Translations under genes and position numbers: made by a program | Shown: one piece after another, positions 1 to 8,089 of the stretch | How the letters are laid out: each line of letters begins with the position of its first letter | Numbering within the stretch: the stretch's first letter is position 1 | The notes under the pieces: model-generated | The model's database searches: none | Told to the model about the DNA's origin: nothing | Seen by the model: only the letters and a program-made list of their open reading frames with translations | Origin: Kordiimonas sp. SCSIO 12603 | Lineage (GTDB): Bacteria; Pseudomonadota; Alphaproteobacteria; Sphingomonadales; Kordiimonadaceae | Assembly: GCF_024398035.1 (NCBI RefSeq) | Contig: NZ_CP073748.1 | Coordinates: forward strand, 177,501 to 241,500 | DNA: 64,000 nt | Direction: 5' to 3'

Positions 1-152
1 CAGACCTTCCTCTGAGATGACTAGCAAAGACGCTAACACCTGAACCCTAGAGATACCGCGGCTTACAGAATATTACCTGTAAAATGAATCACCTAAAACC
101 ATGAAAACCGACTTTGAAGAATCAAATACCGCCAAAGTGAATCGCTATAATG

Positions 153-186
153 AAAAAACGCCGAAACGTATGTTCCGGCGCTGCTA
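153..186 (-). terminator. Terminator after pentapeptide-repeat gene
   Basis: Read on the minus strand, GCCG and CGGC arms enclose a short loop and are followed by a run of six T residues. It lies about 20 bases beyond the stop of the pentapeptide-repeat gene, the position expected for an intrinsic terminator. The stem is short, so confidence is moderate. The first 150 bases of the window show no gene that can be supported. Confidence 0.5.
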
Positions 187-201
187 TTGTCTTCAGTATG
201 A

Positions 202-813
202 TTAAGACGGCTCCTTTACTGCCATGTGCTCACCATGCCCTATACAGGCCTCTGCATAAGAGAGTGCTTTTAAGATATCGGCACCTAATTCAGGCGATGC
301 CTCCAATGGAATATTGGTAACGCCGTTATGGCTATGCACATGCCAGCTTGCAGCTGTCTTATATATAAAGAGTGGATGACCCATTGTTGTGACCCTTACA
401 TAAGGCATAGGCCCATCGATTTTCGCCGCTCGCGAATAACGCGGATGAATAAAGCTGCAACAATGGAAATCATCAGGCCCCATAAAGCCACCGATGATGC
501 AATCTGTAAAACTGGTATCAGACACAGCTGACGCTTTCATATCCGTTCCTGCAAGCGTGCAGGATATGAATTCGCAAGCATCAAGATCACAGGCCCTGAA
601 ACTGGCCCCAGAGAAATCGCAATTAAAGAAGATAGCACCAGAGACCATCAAGAGATGGAACCGAGCTTCAGAAAAATCGCAGTTTACGAAAATAGTATCA
701 GACCAATCCAGAATGGCCCGCACTTTAAGTGCGCTGATATTTTCCTGCGCGAATTGTTCCCCCATAACTAATTTATGCGAAGGAAACATATGTGTAAGTG
801 TTTTTAAATCCAT
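202..813 (-). CDS. Pentapeptide-repeat protein
   Basis: The product is 203 residues. Residues from about 30 to 110 show degenerate pentapeptide repeats, for example NCDFSEARF and NCDFSGASF, with a Phe or Leu at the centre of each five-residue step. Such repeats fold into a right-handed square beta-helix. The last 80 or so residues do not repeat and look like a separate small domain. No signal peptide or membrane segment is visible, so it is probably cytoplasmic. An in-frame TTG lies 15 bases upstream; the ATG at 813 is preferred because GGGTG lies at a plausible distance. The family includes DNA-gyrase-protecting proteins, but nothing here points to that role. Confidence 0.75.
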   Translation of the reverse strand: MDLKTLTHMFPSHKLVMGEQFAQENISALKVRAILDWSDTIFVNCDFSEARFHLLMVSGAIFFNCDFSGASFRACDLDACEFISCTLAGTDMKASAVSDTSFTDCIIGGFMGPDDFHCCSFIHPRYSRAAKIDGPMPYVRVTTMGHPLFIYKTAASWHVHSHNGVTNIPLEASPELGADILKALSYAEACIGHGEHMAVKEPS

Positions 814-989
814 GACAGTGTCACCCAAATTAATGTCATGAACGTCCCCAACCGTCCGAAATGCCGGGATAATGCCGATGCTTGGATCACTCGTAAAGAT
901 TTAGATAAAACTTTAAGTAATTTCTGGGCGTGAACACCTAATGGTTTTGAATAATAGAAAAGTTAAGCGCTAAAAGGGCGTTAAAAGCA

Positions 990-1024
990 AAAAAAAGGCC
1001 ACCTCTGATGAGGTAGCCTTTTTG
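990..1024 (-). terminator. Terminator after TerB-like gene
   Basis: On the minus strand a stem AAGGCTACCTC / GAGGTGGCCTT with a four-base loop (ATCA) is followed by a run of eight T. The stem has one mismatched or wobble position. It lies 23 bases past the stop of the TerB-like gene and is a convincing intrinsic terminator. Confidence 0.8.
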
Positions 1025-1046
1025 AAAATCAGTATCCTTATACCGA

Positions 1047-1499
1047 TTAAACTTTGATTGGGTCTTCCACAAGGCCCATAAGCTGAGCAGGTGTTACGCG
1101 CAGCGCATCAACAACGCTGTTATAGAAAGCCACTTCAAACGGGCTTACATTATCATCTGCTTTAATCAGTTTTGCGAGAGACTTAGCAATCTGTAGGCGC
1201 TGACCATCATTAATCTTACGGCTTACGTTGGAAAGATAACCTTCAAGGGTTGCTTCATCATAAAGGTCAGAGATTGCAGCAATGCGCACTTCACTTTCTT
1301 CCACATCCTTGCCAGCAAATTCAGCGAAAATCTTCTGCACTGTATCCACTTCAACAGGATTGATATTAGAATCAGCGCTTGTCGCGCGGGATAGAGTAAG
1401 AAGAAGTGCTTCTTCGAATAGCTTTTGGCTTTCTTCCGCAGACGGCATCTGATCACCAGTGAAAAATTTAACAATGTGGCTAAAGCTTACAATGCTCAT
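1047..1499 (-). CDS. TerB-like (tellurite resistance TerB family) protein
   Basis: This 150-residue, all-alpha protein has the pattern of the TerB domain. It has two similar halves, each with an acidic loop that could bind metal: SADSNINPVEVD near residues 40-52 and KADDNVSPFE near 113-122. The spacing of D/N residues followed by P and E in both halves is typical of this fold. There is no signal peptide. The start is well supported by AGGAGGGG just upstream. No other ter gene is nearby, so a role in tellurite resistance cannot be inferred; stand-alone TerB-domain proteins are often linked to membrane stress. It is a single-gene unit with its own terminator, divergent from the VOC protein gene. 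Confidence 0.7.
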   Translation of the reverse strand: MSIVSFSHIVKFFTGDQMPSAEESQKLFEEALLLTLSRATSADSNINPVEVDTVQKIFAEFAGKDVEESEVRIAAISDLYDEATLEGYLSNVSRKINDGQRLQIAKSLAKLIKADDNVSPFEVAFYNSVVDALRVTPAQLMGLVEDPIKV

Positions 1500-1717
1500 T
1501 ATGCCCCTCCTAAACGTTCAAACGTTACCCGTATCGATAGTTTGCAGGATTTCAACGTAAATTGCCAACCCGGAATAAGGATTAACGTAAAATTTCGAAA
1601 TTACCCCACAAGAATATTCTTTAATTGCTGAACTACTTCAAGAAATGGTTTGTTGCAAGCATATGTTCGAGCTTTCATAAAAAGACAGAGTAAACAGCTT
1701 CAAGAGAAAGAAAAGAG

Positions 1718-2131
1718 ATGCCTGCATTTTTCCATTACGCCTGCCATGTGAGATCCCTTGAAGATGCGGTTAAATTCTACTGTGATCTTCTTGGGTGCAC
1801 AAAAGGCCGATCTACAGAAACATGGGTTGATATAGACTTCTTTGGCCACCAATTATCGCTGCACATAGGAGAACCATTAGCTACACAGCCAACAGGTATC
1901 GTAGAAGGTATCAACGTTCCTATGCCTCATTTCGGTGCCATCCTTCCTTCTTCAGAGTGGCACACATTAGCTCGTAAACTTGATGAAGCTTGTGTTGATT
2001 TTATCCTTAAGCCAACAACTCGTTTCGAAGGGGAAGCAGGCGAACAAAACACTATGTTTTTCACTGATCCATCCGGAAACGCAATTGAGATAAAGGGCTT
2101 TACTGACATGAGTGGTATTTTTACTGCCTGA
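1718..2131 (+). CDS. VOC (glyoxalase/bleomycin-resistance) superfamily protein
   Basis: The 137-residue product has the beta-alpha-beta-beta-beta layout of the vicinal-oxygen-chelate fold. Its first module contains HYACHVRSLEDAVKFYCDLLG and its second ends in the typical FFTDPSGNAIEIKGF. Candidate metal ligands are His in the HYACHV strand, the His around residue 71 and the Glu of IEIKGF. The substrate is not identifiable; relatives include dioxygenases and lyases. An AG-rich Shine-Dalgarno region precedes the ATG. It is transcribed alone and converges with glpK, the two stops being 9 bases apart. Confidence 0.8.
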   Translation: MPAFFHYACHVRSLEDAVKFYCDLLGCTKGRSTETWVDIDFFGHQLSLHIGEPLATQPTGIVEGINVPMPHFGAILPSSEWHTLARKLDEACVDFILKPTTRFEGEAGEQNTMFFTDPSGNAIEIKGFTDMSGIFTA

Positions 2132-2140
2132 TTCGTCCAG

Positions 2141-3631
2141 CTAAACTGAAAATGCCTCCGTTGCAACTACCGCCTTGCGCCAGCGCATGCGCTTTTCCTG
2201 AACTGCATTTTCAGTTTCTTCAGGCACGAAACCACGTTCGCACTGCCAATTCGCGCTGATATCCTCAACCGAGTGGTAGAGCCCGGCCTGTAAGCCTGCA
2301 AGATAGGCAGCACCCAAAGCGGTTGTTTCCATCACCACAGGACGATCCACTGACACATTTAGAAGCGTAGACAAATTCTGCACCATCCAATCGTTGGCCA
2401 CCATGCCGCCATCAACCTTAAGCACTTCTGGTTTCACACCATCATCAGCCATCGCTTCCAATAAATCTGCTGTCTGGAAGCATACAGCTTCAAGAGTAGC
2501 CTTAACGATTTCCGCTTTACCGCTTGCACGCGTAAGACCAAACATGGCGCCACGCGCTTCTGGATTCCAGTAAGGTGCCCCTAATCCCGTGAAAGCGGGC
2601 ACAAGAATTACACCACTATCAGGATCAGCTTCTTTCACAAGTACCTCAGTTTCTTTTGCGGAACTGATAAGCTTCACTTCATCCCTGAGCCACTGAACAG
2701 CAGCGCCTGCGATAAAGATGGAACCTTCAAGCGCATAAGTGGTTTCACCGTTCAACCGGTAGGCCACGGTGGACAGGAGTTTATTTTCTGAATGAATGCG
2801 TGTCGTGCCAGTATTGAGCATTACAAAACAGCCAGTGCCGTATGTACTTTTAATATCGCCAGCCTTGAAACAACACTGCCCGATAGTTGCAGCTTGCTGA
2901 TCACCGGCCACACCTAATATTGGTACCGGACGGCCGAAAATATTTGGGGCTGTCTCACCATAATTATCAGCAGAATCTTTCACCACCGGCAATACAGAAG
3001 AAGGCACACCGAAAAGCGAAAGCAATTCTTCATCCCAGGCTTGAGTTTCAATATTAAAGAGACTGGTACGACTGGCGTTTGTAGCATCTGTCGCGTGCAC
3101 ACGACCATCCGTCAATCGTGAAATCAGGAAGCTATCAATAGTGCCAAATGCAAGGTCACCTTTTTCAGCTTGCGCTCGTGCGCCTTCCACATGATCCAAG
3201 ATCCAGGCAACTTTGGTGGCGGAGAAATAAGGATCAAGCAACAGCCCTGTTTTCTGCTGAACCGTTTCACTATGGCCAGCCACCATCAAAGATCGGCAAG
3301 TTGCCGAGGTTCTGCGGTCCTGCCAGACAATCGCGTTATAAAGTGCTTTACCTGTATCTCTGTTCCATACGGTGGTGGTTTCCCGCTGGTTGGTAATGCC
3401 AATGGCGATTACCTCATAGCCTTTGCCTTCTGCTTCGCGGAAAGCCGTTTGCGCAGTTTTGAGGCTTGTTTCCCAAATAGCTTCCGGATCATGTTCAACC
3501 CAACCGTCGGCTGGATAAATCTGCGGAAACTCTTCCTGTGCAACAGCAACGATTTCTGCTTCTTTAGTAAAGACCATGGCTCGGCTGCTTGTGGTGCCTT
3601 GGTCCATCGCTAAAATGCACTGCTGTTTCAT
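2141..3631 (-). CDS. glpK: Glycerol kinase
   Basis: GlpK phosphorylates glycerol to sn-glycerol 3-phosphate with ATP in the cytoplasm. The 496-residue length matches the family. The N-terminal ATPase loop [11 protein letters not shown] (residues 8-18) and the glycerol-site motifs NQRETTTVW and IVWQDRR are intact, as are the later [10 protein letters not shown] and FTGLGAPYW motifs. The open frame extends 25 residues further upstream, but GGGAGGAG lies correctly before the ATG at 3631 and the protein family begins here. No glpF or glpD is next to it. It lies just downstream of the acyl-CoA operon but behind that operon's terminator, so it is probably expressed separately. Confidence 0.96.
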   Translation of the reverse strand: MKQQCILAMDQGTTSSRAMVFTKEAEIVAVAQEEFPQIYPADGWVEHDPEAIWETSLKTAQTAFREAEGKGYEVIAIGITNQRETTTVWNRDTGKALYNAIVWQDRRTSATCRSLMVAGHSETVQQKTGLLLDPYFSATKVAWILDHVEGARAQAEKGDLAFGTIDSFLISRLTDGRVHATDATNASRTSLFNIETQAWDEELLSLFGVPSSVLPVVKDSADNYGETAPNIFGRPVPILGVAGDQQAATIGQCCFKAGDIKSTYGTGCFVMLNTGTTRIHSENKLLSTVAYRLNGETTYALEGSIFIAGAAVQWLRDEVKLISSAKETEVLVKEADPDSGVILVPAFTGLGAPYWNPEARGAMFGLTRASGKAEIVKATLEAVCFQTADLLEAMADDGVKPEVLKVDGGMVANDWMVQNLSTLLNVSVDRPVVMETTALGAAYLAGLQAGLYHSVEDISANWQCERGFVPEETENAVQEKRMRWRKAVVATEAFSV

Positions 3632-3681
3632 AAAATCTCCTCCCACCATTCGGTGGTAAGCATAGCCAGAACAAATAGCAT

Positions 3682-3716
3682 AGGAAAAGAAAAAACAGCG
3701 CCACAAGGGGCGCTGT
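3682..3716 (-). terminator. Terminator of the acyl-CoA/carboxylase operon
   Basis: Perfect eight-base arms ACAGCGCC and GGCGCTGT enclose a six-base loop. On the minus strand the stem is followed by a T-rich tail. It lies about 30 bases beyond the stop of the last acyl-CoA dehydrogenase gene and separates the long operon from glpK. Confidence 0.8.
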
Positions 3717-3748
3717 CTTCAACTCAGAACTTTACTCAAAACAAGAAA

Positions 3749-4873
3749 TTAAAACATTAATGCCGCAAGTTTTTCACGGTGATACGCGCCATCCCCTGCC
3801 ATATGCTCACACCAGAGCGAACGACGACGGTAAAGCTGAGCATCACATTCATACGTAAAACCAAAACCGCCATGGAATTGAATGGACCGATCAGCCGCAT
3901 AAGAGAAAGCTTCCCCCGCTTTTGATTTAGCCATACGCACTGCGATTTCCTGCTCGCCCTGTTTATCAAAATTATGTGCCGCACTATAGAGATGAGACCG
4001 CGCATGTTCATAAGAAATATGCGCATCTACAATCGGGTGCTTCAGCGCCTGATAAGACCCGATGATTTTATCAAACTGCTTACGGGTGCGGAGATAATCA
4101 AGTGTATATTCTATGGTACTGAAGGCACCACCGCACATTTCCGCAGAAAGAAGCAAAGCCTGCACCATATGAATATGAGCAAGAGCTGCATCAACTTGAT
4201 TCACATCCATCATCTGAATTTCATGCACACCAACACCGTCCAAACATAGTTTGAATGAGCGTCGGGTTTCATCAATCACAGTCTCTCGGCGAATAGAACC
4301 TTCTGGCAGCATATCTTTTTCAACAATAAACAGTTTTGCTGAGCCGCCATCTAAAGCAGCTGAGACAATGAAAATTTCAGCAGAATGAGCATCACACACA
4401 AATGTCTTTGTGCCTGATAGCATATAGCCACTCCCTTCCAGATTAGCCGTGGCAGTGATATTTGAAAGGTCCCAATCGCCATTATCTTCTGAAAGCGCGA
4501 CAGTTGCCGCCATGCCTTCAGCAATTTTTGGCAGATAGTTTTTTTTCTGAGCCTCAGTACCGCCCGCGATGATCGCCTGCGCGGCAATACTGGTGGAAAC
4601 AAACGGCGTTGCCATCAAATTACGGCCCATCTGCTCAACAACAGGTACCACTTCAGCAAGGCTGAGGCCCACACCGCCATATTCTTCCGGCAGAGCGATG
4701 GCAAGCCAGCCAAGTTCCGCTACTTCTTTCCACACATCCGGGTCATAGCCCAGATCGTCTTCAAGCAGTTCACGCACTTTCTCGATAGGGGATTTATCCC
4801 GGCAAAAGTTTGTTGCGACCTCCAAAAGGTCAGCCTGTTCCTCTGTAAGGCCAATGGTTCCAACCATATCCAT
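3749..4873 (-). CDS. Acyl-CoA dehydrogenase family protein, probable non-catalytic partner subunit
   Basis: The 374-residue product has the three-part acyl-CoA dehydrogenase fold: an alpha-helical N-terminus with EEYGGVGLSLAE, a middle beta domain with SGTKTFVCDAHSA, and a C-terminal helical domain ending in IQFHGGFGFTYECDAQLYRRR. In the position where many members carry the catalytic Glu (motif YERL or similar) this protein reads QALLLSAEMCGG, so the base may be missing. Families with alpha2beta2 heteromers, such as the steroid side-chain dehydrogenases of actinobacteria, pair one such subunit with a catalytic one. The gene just upstream encodes a plausible partner, 18 bases away. AGGGGG precedes the ATG by 8 bases. 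It is the last gene of the operon. Confidence 0.85.
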   Translation of the reverse strand: MDMVGTIGLTEEQADLLEVATNFCRDKSPIEKVRELLEDDLGYDPDVWKEVAELGWLAIALPEEYGGVGLSLAEVVPVVEQMGRNLMATPFVSTSIAAQAIIAGGTEAQKKNYLPKIAEGMAATVALSEDNGDWDLSNITATANLEGSGYMLSGTKTFVCDAHSAEIFIVSAALDGGSAKLFIVEKDMLPEGSIRRETVIDETRRSFKLCLDGVGVHEIQMMDVNQVDAALAHIHMVQALLLSAEMCGGAFSTIEYTLDYLRTRKQFDKIIGSYQALKHPIVDAHISYEHARSHLYSAAHNFDKQGEQEIAVRMAKSKAGEAFSYAADRSIQFHGGFGFTYECDAQLYRRRSLWCEHMAGDGAYHREKLAALMF

Positions 4874-4891
4874 AATACTGTCCCCCTCGCC

Positions 4892-6103
4892 TTAACTTTT
4901 TGGAAGGCCGAGCACATGCTCGCCAATAATGTTGCGCTGAATTTGGCTCGTGCCACCGCCAATAGTTGCCGAGAAAGCATTCAGGTAGCCACGCTGCCAG
5001 ATACCACCTTCAACAGCATCTTCTTCACCCACATAATAAGCAGCCTTAGTACCCTGTAGCGAGATAGCAAATTCATTCAAACGGCGGATAAATTCTGTCC
5101 AAGCCACTTTAGAAGAAAGCGGCAAACTATGCGGCTTTTCCTGAATAAGCGGCGTGAGGCTCTGGCGTTTGGCAGATAATGCAATGCTGCGTGCTTCAAT
5201 CATAAACTGGGTAAGTTGATCACGAATAACCGGGTCTTCAATAGCAGGTTTGCCGTTACGCATCGCTGTTTTCGCAAGATCAAAAATCTTAGATACATCC
5301 GGCATACTGATCGTATACCCGCCTCCCTGTCCGCCACGAGCACCACGTTCATATTCTAGCGTGCGCATAGCCACAGCCCAGCCCTGACCTTCTTCACCCA
5401 TCATGCAATCTGCTGGAATACGAGCATCCGTGAAGAATGTTTGGGTAAAGCCGTATTCGCCAGTAAGCTTACGGATAGGGGTAGTTTCAATACCGTCTAC
5501 ATGCATTGGGGCAAGGAAGAAACTAAGCCCTTTATATTTGCTTGGCGCATCTGGATTGGTACGGGCAAGCAGGATCATATATTTGGCAAAGTTGCCTTGC
5601 GTGGTCCAAATCTTCGAACCATTGATGATATAATCATCTCCGTCACGTACCGCTTTGGTTTGCGCATTTCCAAGATCAGAACCATGGTCCGGTTCAGAGA
5701 AACCCTGACACCAGATATCTTCTGCGGTCAAAATACCTTTCAAATATTTAGCCCGGTCCTCATGGGTTCCCATATCAAGGAGAAGCGGGCCAGTCCAATT
5801 AAGACCAATAGCGTTGAGCATAATCGGCACCCGCTGGCGCTCCATTTCTTTGGTCGCAACTTCCTGGAATTTCTGGTGCATACCGCCGCCGCCATATTCC
5901 TTTGGCCAACCGGCACCAATGAAGCCTGCTTCATAGCATTTTCGCTGCCAATTACGGAGGAAATCAAACTGCTCTTCGGTACCCACTTCCATAAAGGTAA
6001 GCGGCAACATGAAATCAGGCTCAGCAGGGCGGTTTTCCTTTAGCCATGCAGAAGCTTCTTTTCTAAACTCTTCCAATTCCTGTGTTGTCGGACTGCTCAT
6101 CAT
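4892..6103 (-). CDS. Acyl-CoA dehydrogenase, catalytic large-subunit type
   Basis: The 403-residue product carries the typical motifs GWPKEYGGGG, QGFSEPDHGSDLGNAQTKA (FAD and substrate pocket) and INGSKIWTTQ, and ends in AFSATIGGGTSQIQRNIIGEHVLG. The stretch RTLEYERGARGG holds the Glu expected to be the catalytic base in the long-chain and isovaleryl-type dehydrogenases. It probably oxidises an acyl-CoA at the alpha-beta bond and passes electrons to ETF, perhaps together with the next gene's product. Two ATG codons stand in tandem; the second, at 6100, is better spaced from the GGGGG Shine-Dalgarno. The upstream dehydrogenase gene ends 6 bases before. Confidence 0.9.
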   Translation of the reverse strand: MMSSPTTQELEEFRKEASAWLKENRPAEPDFMLPLTFMEVGTEEQFDFLRNWQRKCYEAGFIGAGWPKEYGGGGMHQKFQEVATKEMERQRVPIMLNAIGLNWTGPLLLDMGTHEDRAKYLKGILTAEDIWCQGFSEPDHGSDLGNAQTKAVRDGDDYIINGSKIWTTQGNFAKYMILLARTNPDAPSKYKGLSFFLAPMHVDGIETTPIRKLTGEYGFTQTFFTDARIPADCMMGEEGQGWAVAMRTLEYERGARGGQGGGYTISMPDVSKIFDLAKTAMRNGKPAIEDPVIRDQLTQFMIEARSIALSAKRQSLTPLIQEKPHSLPLSSKVAWTEFIRRLNEFAISLQGTKAAYYVGEEDAVEGGIWQRGYLNAFSATIGGGTSQIQRNIIGEHVLGLPKS

Positions 6104-6109
6104 ATCCCC

Positions 6110-7261
6110 CTATAGGCCCATCTGGCGTACAGCCAGATCACGCATAATTTCTTCCGAGCCACCACCAATGGCCATTACCTTCACATCACGGTAAATGCGT
6201 TCAACCGGATTACCGCGCAGATACCCGGCACCGCCGAAAATCTGCATGGCTTCGCTTGCGCAATATTCCAGCATTTTGGAGGCCGAGAATTTAGCCTTGG
6301 TAATCTGTTCAACAGGCATATCGCCTTCGTTAATCATCCAGCAAATCTGGTTAAGCCATGCGGCCATGCTATCAATCTTCGCAGACATATCCGCGATCTT
6401 GTGGCGGATAACCTGATGTTTAATCATTGGCTTACCGAATGTCTCACGGTCCTGCGCATATTTGATACTTTCATCAAGACAGCGTTCAGCCATACCAATC
6501 ATCTGGCCTACCATCATCAGGCGCTCATAATTGAAATTATTCATGATGGAGAGGAAACCCATGTTTTCCTGCCCCAACATATTCTCCGCAGGTACACGAA
6601 CATTATCTAAGAATAGAGTGGCAGTATCCGATGCCCACCACCCCATCTTACCGCCTACTGACTGGCGGGAGAAACCTTCTGCATCTGCTTCAACGAAGAA
6701 AAGCGAGATACCAGCAAGTCCCGCATCACCTGTACGTGCACCAATCACAAAATAATCAGCTTTCATGCCGCCTGTGATAAAGGTCTTTGAACCATTGATT
6801 ACATAGTGATTGCCGTCTTTCACAGCTTTGGTTTGAAGGTTAGCTACATCAGAACCTCCGCCCGGTTCCGTGATACCAAGCGCACCGCCCTTACGGCCAG
6901 AGACAATATCCGCCAGGCATTTATCTTTGATATCGTCTGATGCTAACTTCTGGATTGGGCCTGTCATAATATTGCGGGAACCAAGGCTGGCCATCACACC
7001 GCCCGCTGAAGATTTCCCCATTTCAATCGCAGACCACGCGCGCATAAATGCATCATCATAATCAAGGCCAAGTCCGCCGTATTTCTCATCAATGCCAGCC
7101 GCGAACATACCAAGTTCACCAGCTTTCTGGTGCAGTTCCCATGGGAAGTCACCATCTTCATCCCACTGATCAACGAAAGGCTCAATTTCCTTCTGCACAA
7201 ACTTGGCCATGCTGTCGCGGTAGGCGCAGCGCTCTTCTGTATCAAACGGTGTTTTCTTCAT
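6110..7261 (-). CDS. Acyl-CoA dehydrogenase, AtuD/isovaleryl-type
   Basis: The 383-residue product is a complete acyl-CoA dehydrogenase. It has LGITEPGGGSDVANLQTKAV in the middle domain and a C-terminus with QIFGGAGYLRGNPVERIYRD and GGGSEEIMRDL. Glu246 in NYERLMM occupies the place of the catalytic base used by long-chain and isovaleryl-CoA dehydrogenases, and the usual YEGTSEI Glu is absent, which supports that subgroup. In a terpene-type pathway it would introduce the alpha-beta double bond that the carboxylase needs (citronellyl-CoA to geranyl-CoA). The open frame runs 30 residues further upstream, but the ATG at 7261 has AAGGGGG in place. Substrate remains an inference from context. Confidence 0.88.
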   Translation of the reverse strand: MKKTPFDTEERCAYRDSMAKFVQKEIEPFVDQWDEDGDFPWELHQKAGELGMFAAGIDEKYGGLGLDYDDAFMRAWSAIEMGKSSAGGVMASLGSRNIMTGPIQKLASDDIKDKCLADIVSGRKGGALGITEPGGGSDVANLQTKAVKDGNHYVINGSKTFITGGMKADYFVIGARTGDAGLAGISLFFVEADAEGFSRQSVGGKMGWWASDTATLFLDNVRVPAENMLGQENMGFLSIMNNFNYERLMMVGQMIGMAERCLDESIKYAQDRETFGKPMIKHQVIRHKIADMSAKIDSMAAWLNQICWMINEGDMPVEQITKAKFSASKMLEYCASEAMQIFGGAGYLRGNPVERIYRDVKVMAIGGGSEEIMRDLAVRQMGL

Positions 7262-7271
7262 GGTTGCCCCC

Positions 7272-8084
7272 TTACACAACTGGTGTGGCATGCTTGAAGC
7301 GCGTGCCCGGTTTTGGCGGTTGTTCAGCACCACCCGCGAAACACTGGGCAATCGCCATCCAGGCGTTTGCTACATCGCCTTCTACTTTCAAACCTGTATC
7401 TGCAATATTTCTGGTTTGGGTAACCACCTGCGCAAATTCAGCAGCACTCCCCATTATAGAGCCCGCGCTATTTGGCTCACCAAAAGCCCATTCCGCGCCA
7501 GACGGCGCAGTAAGGCTCACAAACGGCACTTCTTCAGGCACGGGCTTCCCGTGGGTTTTGAAGCAGAACCCGAAGGTTTTCACGCCAATCACAACGATAT
7601 TTTTGATACGGTCCGTATCGGTCCGGTCAAGCGCCAGCATATCGTAAATTTCCTGACCGTGAGCCCAGGTTTCCATCTGCCTCGCTGTCGCGAACATGCG
7701 TACACCCATATCTGGGCCAAACCACTTAAGACGTGCGTCAGGTTCTGTGCCGTCAAACAAATCACACATTTCAAGAAAGTCGACGCGCCATTTCTCCAAA
7801 AGGTCAGGACCAGAGATGTCTCCAAGCCAATCACGGGCATATCCCTGCAAGCCTTTACCATTCTGGAAATAGACCATCACTTTCCCTGCAAGCTCGGCGA
7901 ACGCTGCTTCGCTTTTCGCAGTCGTCATCGCCATATAGTCAGAAAAATGCAGGTGGGCAATCACATCCCAAACGGTCCAGTCCTTAAACTGGGTTTTCAC
8001 CTGCCAGAAACTTTCTGGCTGCTTTTTCATCAGGTTATAAAGTTCTGCACCTTCAGTGCGAAGATCAGCGGTGAGTGATGTCAT
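7272..8084 (-). CDS. TIGR03084 family protein (DinB/maleylpyruvate-isomerase-like fold)
   Basis: The 270-residue product matches the pattern of the uncharacterised TIGR03084 family. The N-terminal helical bundle has AHLHFSDYMAM near residues 43-53 and a further His in RQMETWAHGQEIYD; together these resemble the metal-binding His triad of DinB and mycothiol-dependent maleylpyruvate isomerase proteins. The C-terminal third looks like a small alpha-beta domain. The gene sits between the carboxylase alpha subunit (5 bases downstream of it) and the dehydrogenases (10 bases), so it is very likely translated with them and acts in the same pathway. What it catalyses, a thiol-dependent isomerisation or a hydrolysis for example, is not known. 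Confidence 0.75.
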   Translation of the reverse strand: MTSLTADLRTEGAELYNLMKKQPESFWQVKTQFKDWTVWDVIAHLHFSDYMAMTTAKSEAAFAELAGKVMVYFQNGKGLQGYARDWLGDISGPDLLEKWRVDFLEMCDLFDGTEPDARLKWFGPDMGVRMFATARQMETWAHGQEIYDMLALDRTDTDRIKNIVVIGVKTFGFCFKTHGKPVPEEVPFVSLTAPSGAEWAFGEPNSAGSIMGSAAEFAQVVTQTRNIADTGLKVEGDVANAWMAIAQCFAGGAEQPPKPGTRFKHATPVV

Positions 8085-8089
8085 TGGCC

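Noticed and set aside
1-201. A gene fragment at the left edge
   Set aside because: Plus-strand frames close within about 43 bases, and nothing in the remaining short peptides can be tied to a family. Only the terminator at 153-186 is supported.
3631-3706. N-terminal extension of glycerol kinase
   Set aside because: The extra residues are unrelated to the family and precede a strong Shine-Dalgarno at the correct ATG.
7260-8078. A 272-residue open frame on the plus strand
   Set aside because: It is the antisense of the TIGR03084 gene, which has family motifs and operon spacing. The plus-strand product shows none.
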